Source: a virus
IMG/VR virus record: IMGVR_UViG_3300027963_000100
Coordinates: 1-51,789 of that record
Length of the DNA stretch: 51,789 nt
Direction: 5' to 3' (one strand)
This document shows, piece after piece, positions 1 through 7,742 of the stretch. Every line of letters starts with the position of its first letter. Position 1 is the stretch's first letter. The translations under genes were made by a program, and so were the position numbers. Under the pieces are notes generated by a model. The model worked only from the letters and a program-made list of their open reading frames with translations, was not told the DNA's origin and searched no databases.

Positions 1-11
1 AGGAATATACA

Positions 12-620
12 ATGAAATTATTCAAAGAATACCTGGCAGAATCAGAAAAAACCTACTTGTATCGCATACGCATGGTGGGTGATGTACCTGCAGATTTTGT
101 CAGCCGGCTCAAACAGCGCCTGGATCAGTTTGATCCTGTTCGCTTGGGCAACATCAAGTCAACACCGGTGCAGGCACAGCCCGCTGGATTTGCCAAGTTC
201 CCCAATGAATCAGTTTCCAGCTTTGATCTAGAACTGCGCTATCCAGCCATTGAGCCCCAGATTCAACAGTTGGCCAATTTGTTGGGCATGGATCCCAATC
301 GCATTCAATTGGTAACTCAATCGCATGATGACAGTCTCGCTCAAGAAGCTGCCCGTGTGGCTGCACAAAATAAAGACCTGTTGAAACACACAGACTTTCC
401 TGCTCCTGATGCTGAACAAAAGGCATTGAGTGCAGATTACTCAGCTGAACCCCACGATCATGTGGTGTTGAAAAATGCCTATCGCAGTGACTTCACTGTG
501 GCCGGTGGTCGGACACCCGCTGCCAAGACCACAAATGATTTGCCACAGGGTGTGAAAAGCCCCATGAGCACAATCAAGCGTCCCCCCAAGCCGCCTACTG
601 GCGCACATCCCCGAGGATAA
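12..620 (+). CDS. Putative capsid-cargo/virion protein with capsid-targeting-like leader
   Basis: This 202-residue protein has no function I recognise. Its first ten residues, MKLFKEYLAE, closely resemble the T4 capsid-targeting leader of internal proteins (recalled as MKTYQEFIAE), which the prohead protease removes after Leu/Ile-x-Glu; here L8-A9-E10 fits. The rest is soluble, with no membrane segment. It has a folded-looking N-terminal half (to about residue 105) and a low-complexity tail rich in Pro, Lys, Thr and Ser. A weak AGGA lies 8 bases before the ATG. The next gene starts 6 bases downstream, so the two are probably co-transcribed. Capsid packaging is inference; the leader is seen directly. 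Confidence 0.7.
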   Translation: MKLFKEYLAESEKTYLYRIRMVGDVPADFVSRLKQRLDQFDPVRLGNIKSTPVQAQPAGFAKFPNESVSSFDLELRYPAIEPQIQQLANLLGMDPNRIQLVTQSHDDSLAQEAARVAAQNKDLLKHTDFPAPDAEQKALSADYSAEPHDHVVLKNAYRSDFTVAGGRTPAAKTTNDLPQGVKSPMSTIKRPPKPPTGAHPRG

Positions 621-626
621 TATAAC

Positions 627-3600
627 ATGACCTTTTTTTACGATCTCTTTAAAAGACTTGACGCAGTTGAAAACCGCGTGGAATCCACTCAGCTCACCGA
701 GCGTGCCAACAAATGGATTCAAGGCGCTGTTGATCCTGAGCACAAAGGCGATTTGCACAAGGCTTTGCATGTGGCTCAGGACAAAAAAATCCCCAAGTCC
801 AAGATTGAAAAAGCCACTCACAGCCGTGATCCACATCTGCGTCACATGGCTCAGTTTGCCAAGAATGTGGCTCACGAAGACATGAACGAAGCCGACATGG
901 AAGAAGGCAACCGGTTTACTCGAGGTTTGTCTGACGATGATGTCAAAGTCGGCGAAAAAATCCCCGGCACCAACGCTGTCAAGACCAAAGACATCGACGA
1001 AAACTGGAATGACATGTTGAACGATGTCAAGCGCAGAGCTGATATGGCAAAAAAGGGAGACACTGAGCATGGCACCAAGCATGATATCAAGCATACCTCA
1101 ACTGGTCGCATGGTAACACGCAGAGTGGATCCCGAAGGCATGTCAGTGGGTGCCGACGGTGATTCAGACACACAAGCAGGCCCACGTGGTCGTGGTCGAC
1201 CCAAGGGCACTGGCAAAAGTACAGGTGCCAAAGGCCCTAGTGGCAACAGCAAGCTCATGAATCCCGAAGAGATCGAAGAAGCAATTGCAGCCCTGGAAGA
1301 ATGTGGCTACACTGTGACTCCCTTGGAAGAAAAAGCAGTGAGCAAAAAGCAACAAAAGTTTAAGAAAAAGGACGCAGAAGACTTTGCTGCTACCAAGCAT
1401 GAAGGCCTGCCTGAGAAAAAGAAATCTGAAGGCAAGAAAAAATCAAAGGATGTGGAAGAATCTGGTACCACAGCAGGCTCAGTGGCCACCAGTTCTGAAG
1501 CTGCCAACAGCAAGCCAGAGGGCAAGAAAAAGTCCGGTGGCTCCTCTGTGGTGGGCAAGGGCATTTACGACAGCCTAAACCGTGAACTGGAAAGCATGAT
1601 TTCCGAAAGCATGAACATCAATGTGTCCATGAGCACTGATCCACACGGTGGCCCTCAAAAAAGCGTCACAGTCACAGCCACTGATGACGATGCAGCAGAA
1701 TTGGCCATGATGTTGAGCCGTGCAGGTGTCAACATGGGTGCCGATACCGGTGCACATGCCTGTGCTGCCTGTGGTCAAGCACCCTGTGGTTGTGCCAAAG
1801 TTGTGGACGAAAACGCAGCTGACTGGCCTACCCAGCCCGAATACCAAGACATGAAACTGTCAACTGATCCCATCAGCAATGACTTGAATCGCAACAAGAG
1901 CACGGGTCAAACTGTGGATGCTCCGCCAAATCTTCAAGAACCGCGTCAAGGTGTCATGAAAGAAGATCAGGACGACGAGTGCCCGGTGCATGGATACTAT
2001 GCATTGCCCAACCAAGAAGACGAGTCCGGTTGCACTTGCGACTCCGGCGATCAAGTGAACGAAGTTGGTCTGGGTCGACTGTCTGAATTGGCTGGCTTGG
2101 GCAAAGGCCAGATGGCGGAAGCAATACCGACACCAGGCGCTGACATAGACTCTGGCGTGACAATGCAATATGCTAAAAAAATCAAACAGGCATTGGAAAA
2201 TACGACTAGTGCGACAATCAAAACGGTTACGAACCAAGACGGAAGCGTCACAGTGATTGTAAATCCCAGTGCTCAAAATCCGTCAATCGGTTATATGGTA
2301 CCCAACGGTCCATACGGTGCCACTATGCAAAACGTCGACACTGCCATTGATCCCTTTTATCGTATGTTTAGACAAAAAGGCTGGAGATTCGATCAGCCAA
2401 TGCAAGGTAAGTTTACTATTGCTGTACCTGTGTCTCAAGGTGTGGAGGAAGGCATTGTTGATTGGGCTAAAGAAAAATACCATGACTATCAAACTGGTAG
2501 ACAATGGAACAAGTTTGGTAAGGCCCAACGCAACGGTGATCAAGCAGGAATGCAAGCCGCACAAGATGCCGCCGCCGCTCATAAAGATCAATTACAAGCG
2601 GCCCGCTACAGACGCACTGGTAGCACTTTGTCCAAAGATACATCAACGGGTCTAGGACAAGATGTCGCTAATTTGAAAGCGTTGAAGGCTAAAGGCTTGG
2701 CAGAAGACCTGCAGGCCGACGATGGCAAACACTATGACAGTTTTGCTGATTTTATTGGCCAGTTCTATCCAGATTCGTTTGATAAGACAAAAACTTACTC
2801 AGCAGGTCGGGAAATTCGTGGTTATATCAATGGCCGGTGCGTGATGTCCTGGGAATTTGATGATGAAAGCATGACCAGCGGATATGGCAACTACGACATG
2901 ACCATGCTGGAAGATGATCGACTGATGGCAAGAACAGGTATCAACAGTGTCAACAAATTTGCTCGCCCTGGCCAAACCGATTACAGTGAAATTCCTGCTG
3001 GCAATCATCCCCGTAGCAAACACAAATATTCGGACGAGTATCGTAGCAGTCAACCTGAGCGTCTCAAACACAGTATCAAAGCATCCTTGGGCAAACACGC
3101 TGAACCCAACTTGCCTGAAAGCATGGCTTCCATGCTGGGCCGTCTTGATGAGTTGGCAGAGGCAGATATAGAAGAAGGCGCAGACCAAGCTGTGAAAAAA
3201 GCACCAGCTGAGTGGTTGAGAGATCCTGCTCTGAAACAGGCCAAGTCATTGCAGGCCACTGGTCTTGGTCTAGATGACCCAGCCAAGGGATTCAAGTCAT
3301 TTGACAACTTCCGTGGTCCAGACATGAGTCAAGCCAGTGACCCGGCTCACTTTGAAGAGTTCTTGAACGCTTTTGCTCGAGTTCCTGGTGCAATGGTAAC
3401 TGCTTTTATGTCACCAGCTAGCACACAGCCAGCCATGGCAGAAGGCGCTGGCCAAACCGAGAAAAAATCAGCAGCTGAGTGGTTGAGAGATCCCAGACTG
3501 GAAACACAAGTTACCTCATTGCAAGCCACTGGTCTTGGTCTAGATGACCCAGCCAAGGGATTCAAGTCATTTGACAACTTCCGTGGTCCTGACATGAGTC

Positions 3601-3770
3601 AAGCCAGCAACCCCATGTACTTCCGAGATTTCTTGAATGCTTTTTCTCGAGTGCCAGGCGCAATGGTAACAGCCAGCATGTCTGCTGTGGCACCACAGCC
3701 GGCAATGGCCGAAAGTGTTGAGTCTCACGCTGGTCGTTTGTTCCGCGAACTGCAACAGTTCAAGGGTTGA
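627..3770 (+). CDS. Large modular virion-type protein with repeated modules
   Basis: This 1047-residue protein is built of modules and I do not recognise it as a whole. Residues 1-130 are charged and helical. Residues 170-310 are Lys/Glu/Ser-rich low complexity. Residues 320-375 form a compact domain followed by a Cys cluster (CAACGQAPCGC, about 374-388), a possible metal site. After about residue 490 several unrelated-looking segments follow, each introduced by a short hydrophobic-x-Glu motif (QMAEA, GVEEG, GLAED, DIEEG, AMAEG, AMAES). The last two long segments are near-identical copies. The insert at about 2130-2690 is visibly more AT-rich than its surroundings. GAGG upstream supports the ATG start. 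Capsid core or cargo protein processed by a prohead protease is my best guess. Confidence 0.75.
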   Translation: MTFFYDLFKRLDAVENRVESTQLTERANKWIQGAVDPEHKGDLHKALHVAQDKKIPKSKIEKATHSRDPHLRHMAQFAKNVAHEDMNEADMEEGNRFTRGLSDDDVKVGEKIPGTNAVKTKDIDENWNDMLNDVKRRADMAKKGDTEHGTKHDIKHTSTGRMVTRRVDPEGMSVGADGDSDTQAGPRGRGRPKGTGKSTGAKGPSGNSKLMNPEEIEEAIAALEECGYTVTPLEEKAVSKKQQKFKKKDAEDFAATKHEGLPEKKKSEGKKKSKDVEESGTTAGSVATSSEAANSKPEGKKKSGGSSVVGKGIYDSLNRELESMISESMNINVSMSTDPHGGPQKSVTVTATDDDAAELAMMLSRAGVNMGADTGAHACAACGQAPCGCAKVVDENAADWPTQPEYQDMKLSTDPISNDLNRNKSTGQTVDAPPNLQEPRQGVMKEDQDDECPVHGYYALPNQEDESGCTCDSGDQVNEVGLGRLSELAGLGKGQMAEAIPTPGADIDSGVTMQYAKKIKQALENTTSATIKTVTNQDGSVTVIVNPSAQNPSIGYMVPNGPYGATMQNVDTAIDPFYRMFRQKGWRFDQPMQGKFTIAVPVSQGVEEGIVDWAKEKYHDYQTGRQWNKFGKAQRNGDQAGMQAAQDAAAAHKDQLQAARYRRTGSTLSKDTSTGLGQDVANLKALKAKGLAEDLQADDGKHYDSFADFIGQFYPDSFDKTKTYSAGREIRGYINGRCVMSWEFDDESMTSGYGNYDMTMLEDDRLMARTGINSVNKFARPGQTDYSEIPAGNHPRSKHKYSDEYRSSQPERLKHSIKASLGKHAEPNLPESMASMLGRLDELAEADIEEGADQAVKKAPAEWLRDPALKQAKSLQATGLGLDDPAKGFKSFDNFRGPDMSQASDPAHFEEFLNAFARVPGAMVTAFMSPASTQPAMAEGAGQTEKKSAAEWLRDPRLETQVTSLQATGLGLDDPAKGFKSFDNFRGPDMSQASNPMYFRDFLNAFSRVPGAMVTASMSAVAPQPAMAESVESHAGRLFRELQQFKG
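3208..3717 (+). repeat. In-frame direct repeat, two copies of about 90 codons
   Basis: Copy 1 spans about 3208-3447 and copy 2 about 3475-3717, inside the large modular gene. The offset is 267 bp at the 5' end and 270 bp after a one-codon insertion. The central stretch (3271-3319 and 3541-3589) is identical at the nucleotide level, so the duplication is recent or kept by gene conversion. Each copy encodes an AEWLRDP start, an ATGLGLDDPAKGFKSFDNF core and ends in a P-x-M-A-E-G/S motif. Confidence 0.95.
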
Positions 3771-3775
3771 TCAAC

Positions 3776-4150
3776 ATGCGAGCCCGGGAGTTTGTGGCCG
3801 AAGAAAAAATGGGCAAACTCTCGGCACGCAATCGCTATGCCACAGTTGGTCTTGACACCTTTACCGACGGCCACAAAAACATCAACAATGACTACACTCT
3901 CAATCGAGTCATGATGGCTGTGGCCTGTGCTGACGGCACCGACACACCAGTTGAAATGGATTCTGAATCCTGGGTTGGTAAAAATCGAACTGCACATCCC
4001 TATACCCGGGTTGAACAAAACATGCTCAAACAAGCATTCAAGGCAGCAGGTGCCAACTGGGAAGATCTCAACAGCGGTGATCTGGACAGTGAGGAAGTGA
4101 AATCTACCAATAAACAAAGCCCAGTTCAAGGATTTGGTGGATTCCGGTGA
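3776..4150 (+). CDS. Small protein with capsid-targeting-like leader
   Basis: I chose the ATG at 3776 rather than the in-frame TTG at 3767, because the resulting N-terminus MRAREFVAE is almost identical to that of the next gene (MRAREFVSE) and resembles the T4 capsid-targeting leader, ending V7-A8-E9. The 124-residue product has no recognised domain. It is polar with a Gly/Phe-containing C-terminus (GFGGFR), a feature shared with the next protein (PFRGF). Its 3' end overlaps the next GTG start (GTGA), so translation is probably coupled. It may be an internal head protein. Confidence 0.75.
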   Translation: MRAREFVAEEKMGKLSARNRYATVGLDTFTDGHKNINNDYTLNRVMMAVACADGTDTPVEMDSESWVGKNRTAHPYTRVEQNMLKQAFKAAGANWEDLNSGDLDSEEVKSTNKQSPVQGFGGFR

Positions 4151-4533
4151 GAGCTAGAGAATTTGTGTCGGAAAGCCGTGTGGGGTCAATTGCCCCGGAT
4201 GTGGGCCGTGCCTTGCCCGGTGCGTTCAAGATACCGGCACTGAAAAATCAAGACCCTTACCTGCAGTATCGTTTTGGTGTGGCCATTGCCGGAGCCAAAG
4301 GTGCTGCCCAGCGTGCCCAAGACAGCGTGCCTGACTTTGCGGGTCGGGAATCAGTGTTTGGCGAAAACGAAATTGTGATCAGCTATGATCCGCATGTGGT
4401 CGACTACATTCATGATGCGCTGCATGCCATGGGCATGCCCGCCAGCAGTGCAGTTCGAATTGGCACCATGACCAGTGACGAAGCTGAGGATGTGAGCGTC
4501 ACCAGTCCTGTAACACCGTTCCGGGGCTTTTAA
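4147..4533 (+). CDS. Small protein with capsid-targeting-like leader (paralogous ends)
   Basis: A 128-residue protein starting at GTG 4147, inside the stop of the previous gene. The leader MRAREFVSE followed by Ser matches the previous protein over nine residues and would be cut after V-S-E if the T4-type rule holds. Residues 55-115 contain an alternating hydrophobic pattern (IVISYDPHVVDYIHDALHAM) that suggests a small alpha/beta fold. The end, TPFRGF, resembles the previous protein's end. It meets the opposite-strand protease gene tail to tail with a 4-bp overlap. Confidence 0.75.
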   Translation: MRAREFVSESRVGSIAPDVGRALPGAFKIPALKNQDPYLQYRFGVAIAGAKGAAQRAQDSVPDFAGRESVFGENEIVISYDPHVVDYIHDALHAMGMPASSAVRIGTMTSDEAEDVSVTSPVTPFRGF

Positions 4534-5282
4534 CTGACCCGATCCAGCACCGGATTCCAAATATCAAACACCCAGCGGTCGTAACCGTGCTGTTCTAGAT
4601 ATTCAAACGGAATCCAACAGTAGCCCTGATCTCCCCAGGCAGTGCCAAAACTGTTTTTGGCCAAGAATTGCCGTTCGGGCAGTCTATAGCCCACCATGCA
4701 CATGGCATGCCCACCGCGACCCTGTTCATCGGGCTCGGGCATGGGTACCACAGGATTCTCGGCGTTTACTCGCATGAAACTGGCATAAATTTCCATGCCA
4801 AATATCACAGGACGCAGTTGACTCAAGGCGTCCACAGTGTCATCGATGGTGTCCAGTTTGCGGTAGTTGCGCAAGGATCTTGACCGGGCATCTTCAAAAC
4901 TTTCGTCACTGGGTCTCACTGCAAAGTTTTCTACATTGTACGGCCACAACGCTTCACTGCAGATGCCATGGTCTCGCACGGCCTTGATCACATCTCTGAG
5001 ATAGGCTCCGGTATCTTGATCGATGCTGTTGTCAATTGCTCGTGCATTGTAGTAAATGAACAGGCGACTCAGTTCCACAAAGTTTTCGGGTGCTTGTCTC
5101 CGAACCTGCAGCTCGTAGGCATTGGCCATGGCATTGCCGGCACAACTGCCTAGATCCAATTGACTGTCCACAGCACTGTCCCACTCTCGCAAATCCACTT
5201 TGGGTTGCGGAGTTAGATCAGATCTTTGATAGATCCAGTCCCGATCATCTCGGGGACTGGATTTTAGAAGGAACTGTCTCAC
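4530..5282 (-). CDS. Papain-like (C1A-type) cysteine protease
   Basis: The 250-residue product carries the papain-family active site in the right order. These are an oxyanion Gln plus catalytic Cys in QLDLGSCAGNAMA (Q41, C47), a catalytic His in GGHAMCMVGY (H192), and the Asn in AKNSFGTAWGDQGYCWIP (N210). No signal peptide or long propeptide is visible, so it looks like a compact mature-type cytoplasmic or virion protease. The start is GTG 5282, overlapping the stop of the upstream Cys-rich gene (GTGA). T4-type prohead proteases are serine enzymes of another fold, so this is not a gp21 equivalent. Its substrate is unknown. Its position beside leader-bearing genes makes a virion-maturation or host-attack role possible. 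Confidence 0.85.
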   Translation of the reverse strand: MRQFLLKSSPRDDRDWIYQRSDLTPQPKVDLREWDSAVDSQLDLGSCAGNAMANAYELQVRRQAPENFVELSRLFIYYNARAIDNSIDQDTGAYLRDVIKAVRDHGICSEALWPYNVENFAVRPSDESFEDARSRSLRNYRKLDTIDDTVDALSQLRPVIFGMEIYASFMRVNAENPVVPMPEPDEQGRGGHAMCMVGYRLPERQFLAKNSFGTAWGDQGYCWIPFEYLEQHGYDRWVFDIWNPVLDRVS

Positions 5283-5809
5283 TTGGCTTCGGGCACATAC
5301 GCAGGTGTAGTCTCACCCACTATGTCCCGGTAGTGATCCATGGTCAACTCACCATCTTGGTTGACCAACTGGATCATCTTTTTTGCAATTGTGTGCAGTT
5401 CTTGGTCCGTGGCTGCTTGTTCTCGAGCATATTCCATGATTCTGATCATGAGTGGCACATCCAGCACAATCATGTCTTCATCTTGGTCATATATCATCCA
5501 AGCACTGCTGGCTGTTTTCGGCATGGCACTGTCCCAGGCTGCGCACCACCAACCCGGTCTCACAGGGGCATTCCACCCATTGCAAAAGCGAGTGGCAGCA
5601 TCATAGTTCTTGCAGTTGCGGCATTTTTGACCACTTGGTGCCTGCCCGCGCCAGGCTGGTTGATAGCTGGGCGGCAACGACTCTGGAATAGCAGTGCCAT
5701 CCGGGTACTTGGCAGGTCGGGTGTAGACAGCAGCGGCACCAAACACATGAGCCGCCATGGGATGCTCAAAATGTTCTTCTGTGATATTGTGTGTGACTTT
5801 TTTGTACAT
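5279..5809 (-). CDS. Cys-rich, HiPIP-like protein with shared MYKK leader
   Basis: A 176-residue protein starting MYKKVTHNITEEHFEHPMA, a leader shared with two other minus-strand genes here (starts 9415 and 10120). Residues about 62-93 hold four cysteines arranged C-x2-C-x8-C-x12-C, with the last in GWWCAAW. This spacing and the G-W-x-C-x-x-W ending resemble high-potential iron-sulfur proteins. A zinc knuckle is the alternative. The C-terminal half is helical (LMIRIMEYAREQAATDQELHTI). No transmembrane segment is visible. The I9-T10-E11 motif would allow leader removal by a T4-type prohead protease. Fe-S binding is inference from spacing only. Confidence 0.7.
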   Translation of the reverse strand: MYKKVTHNITEEHFEHPMAAHVFGAAAVYTRPAKYPDGTAIPESLPPSYQPAWRGQAPSGQKCRNCKNYDAATRFCNGWNAPVRPGWWCAAWDSAMPKTASSAWMIYDQDEDMIVLDVPLMIRIMEYAREQAATDQELHTIAKKMIQLVNQDGELTMDHYRDIVGETTPAYVPEAK

Positions 5810-5818
5810 GATTTTACC

Positions 5819-6298
5819 TTACATGATGTTCCAGCAATCATCGGCAAATATCAGTATGAGACTGCCGCTGGTTCCTAGTGTTTTGGATGAACTACCATCT
5901 ATATTTTCGCCACTGGCTGCTTTGACTGTGATGCTGCCATTTGCTCGATTTTTGATATAGTAAACTTTGCCATCCACGCCTTTTGGCAGTGTTATGGTAA
6001 TGTTTTTTTCAGTGGCACCAATAAAGCAATCGCTCGCAGTAGCGGTGTAACTATTGCGAGTGATTTTTGTATTGACCCGGCAACAGTCATCACCACCGCC
6101 GCCAGTGGCTGACAGAACACCAGCAGGTGTTATTGCCAATCCACTGCCCACCTGTACCACACCCAAGCTGGTGGTGGTGGCAATTTCGGCATCCAGTGTG
6201 ACAGGCACAATGCCAGCAGGCTGCACCACATTAGGAGGGGGATTTTGTCGCAAGGCCACTCCGGCCAAGGTCACTTGTGGTGGTCTATTGTAGGCCAT
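5819..6298 (-). CDS. Small fibre-type structural protein
   Basis: This 159-residue protein is Pro/Thr/Gly-rich at the N-terminus. Its C-terminal domain (about residues 80-159) has the pattern YTATASDCFIG...NITITLPKG...KVYYIKNRANGSITVK...LILIFADDCWNIM. That beta-rich domain recurs in the two neighbouring genes (6308-6706 and 7272-7742) and is of the kind found at the tips of phage fibres and collagen-like proteins. Its start ATG lies 9 bases past the end of the upstream gene. Likely part of a host-recognition or decoration fibre; the exact role is unknown. Confidence 0.7.
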   Translation of the reverse strand: MAYNRPPQVTLAGVALRQNPPPNVVQPAGIVPVTLDAEIATTTSLGVVQVGSGLAITPAGVLSATGGGGDDCCRVNTKITRNSYTATASDCFIGATEKNITITLPKGVDGKVYYIKNRANGSITVKAASGENIDGSSSKTLGTSGSLILIFADDCWNIM

Positions 6299-6307
6299 GT
6301 CGGTGCC

Positions 6308-6706
6308 TTAGATCAACTGCCACTCAACACCAGTGTACACCAGAGTGAGCGAACCATAAGGGGCATTGATTGTGGCTGTGGCAGCACCGTCAATGGTACC
6401 AGCTGCTGGCGTGATTGTGATGGGGGTTGCCGGAGCAGCCAATCCCAAGCCATCCTTGATGGTGAATTGACGACCTGTGACACCTGCGGGCAAATTAACT
6501 GCCACTGCCACTGGACCAGGTACTTGTACGCTGACCAAGTCATCGGTGTTGACCACAGTGACCGGGGTGGCCACAGCAATTCTCACAGCCACAGTTTGAA
6601 CACCGCTGGTGCTGATGGTCACAACTTCGGCACCAGTGCCTGTTGTGGGAGTAACGGTGATACCGGCTCCGGCCAGTATGCTTCTTGGGTTGTTGGTATA
6701 TGACAT
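6308..6706 (-). CDS. Small fibre-type structural protein
   Basis: I place the start at ATG 6706 (MSYTNNPRS), since an AAAGGA box lies just upstream; an earlier in-frame ATG at 6739 lacks one. The 132-residue protein has an N-terminal Ala/Thr/Gly-rich beta segment. It ends in the same domain as its neighbours: VNLPAGVTGRQFTIKDG, then a GTIDGAATATINAPYGSL segment and a final VYTGVEWQLI. It looks like a trimeric fibre tip. The three related genes in this cluster probably arose by duplication. Confidence 0.7.
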   Translation of the reverse strand: MSYTNNPRSILAGAGITVTPTTGTGAEVVTISTSGVQTVAVRIAVATPVTVVNTDDLVSVQVPGPVAVAVNLPAGVTGRQFTIKDGLGLAAPATPITITPAAGTIDGAATATINAPYGSLTLVYTGVEWQLI

Positions 6707-6717
6707 TTTGTTTCCTT

Positions 6718-7272
6718 TTATAGTTGAATGATAGTGCATCTCACACTAGGGGTTGCAGGTCGCACAGGACCAACCTGTGCGGGTACTGACAAAAATCGCA
6801 AGGCAGTGTCAGAACTCTGCCAGGCAATTTGTACGGTGTCTCCGGCAGTCAATGCCAGAGTAAAATTCCATGATGCCACCAACACTCCCGCTCCACCTGT
6901 GATGGAAATTTGACTGTTGGTGTCGGGATAATCCACGCCATTACGGCGAATCCAGATATCAGCTAGATCAGTGCCAGCATCGGTCTTGTCACCCTGGATG
7001 ACAAATTGAAAGTTGTAGTTGGCAGTGCGACTCACTGTGATCTGTGAACCTGCCACCAGAGTGATGCCCACATTGATGGCACTATTGTTGAAGGTTGCAA
7101 TGTTGACAGCATTGGCCACAGGGTTGGTCTGAGTCACTGTGCTGAAGAAATATGCTTGGTTGAACAATGCCACTGGTGTGACATCAATCACACCACCACT
7201 AACTGTGAGATTGGTGCCCGGTGTCACAATACCCGGTGTAGCATTGGTGGCCAAGGGTGACTTGTAACTCAT
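6718..7272 (-). CDS. Fibre/decoration protein, jelly-roll-like
   Basis: The start at ATG 7272 (MSYKSPLATN) overlaps the upstream stop as TAATG, which argues for translational coupling; an in-frame ATG at 7287 also exists. The 184-residue product is almost all beta (TVSRTANYNFQFVIQGDK, SWNFTLALTAGDTVQIAW) in a pattern like C1q/TNF-type jelly-roll fibre heads. The N-terminus, which runs MSYKSPLATNATPGIVTPG, resembles the N-termini of sibling fibre genes (MSYTNNPRS). No catalytic motif is seen. Probably a receptor-binding or decoration protein. Confidence 0.65.
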   Translation of the reverse strand: MSYKSPLATNATPGIVTPGTNLTVSGGVIDVTPVALFNQAYFFSTVTQTNPVANAVNIATFNNSAINVGITLVAGSQITVSRTANYNFQFVIQGDKTDAGTDLADIWIRRNGVDYPDTNSQISITGGAGVLVASWNFTLALTAGDTVQIAWQSSDTALRFLSVPAQVGPVRPATPSVRCTIIQL

Positions 7273-7742
7273 TACACAATGCTCCAACCGGTGCCATTGA
7301 ACACAAACTGCAAGCTACCAAAATTGGTGTTGATGGTGGCCGCGGCTGCACCATCAACCAGTTGCCCCCCAGTGCCTTGTATGGTAATTGGATTTGTGGC
7401 TGCAGCACCAAAGCAATCTTTCACCATGTAGACTCGTCCCAGTGTACCTGCAGGCAAGGTGATAGTGACCAAACCATTGGTTAGCACACACAAAAAGTAA
7501 TCAGTGGCCAGTGCTGTGTAGGTTGCGGTAACCACATCCGTTACTGCTACTGGACTGGGATTACCGGGTGGGCCGGGTGGGCCGGGCGGGCCGGGTGGTC
7601 CTGATCCACCATTGACAAAGAAGTCGGATCCCCCGCCGCCAAACTGTGCTATCACAGGAAACGCTGGTCTGCGTGCCAAGGGTCTGCGTGCCAAGGGTCT
7701 TCTGGGACCAAACGAGCGATACATTAAAAAATTGTTAAACAT
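7272..7742 (-). CDS. Collagen-like fibre protein
   Basis: A 156-residue protein with three parts. The N-terminus is Arg/Pro-rich with a small internal repeat (RRPLARRPLARRPA). It is followed by a short collagen-like GPP run (about residues 46-60, encoded at 7564-7601) and a C-terminal beta domain matching those of 5819-6298 and 6308-6706 (VTITLPAGTLGRVYMVKD ... TINTNFGSLQFVFNGTGWSIV). Collagen-like Gly-x-Y stretches usually drive trimerisation in phage fibres. The AAGGAAAC box upstream supports the ATG at 7742. Likely a short trimeric fibre. Confidence 0.75.
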   Translation of the reverse strand: MFNNFLMYRSFGPRRPLARRPLARRPAFPVIAQFGGGGSDFFVNGGSGPPGPPGPPGPPGNPSPVAVTDVVTATYTALATDYFLCVLTNGLVTITLPAGTLGRVYMVKDCFGAAATNPITIQGTGGQLVDGAAAATINTNFGSLQFVFNGTGWSIV

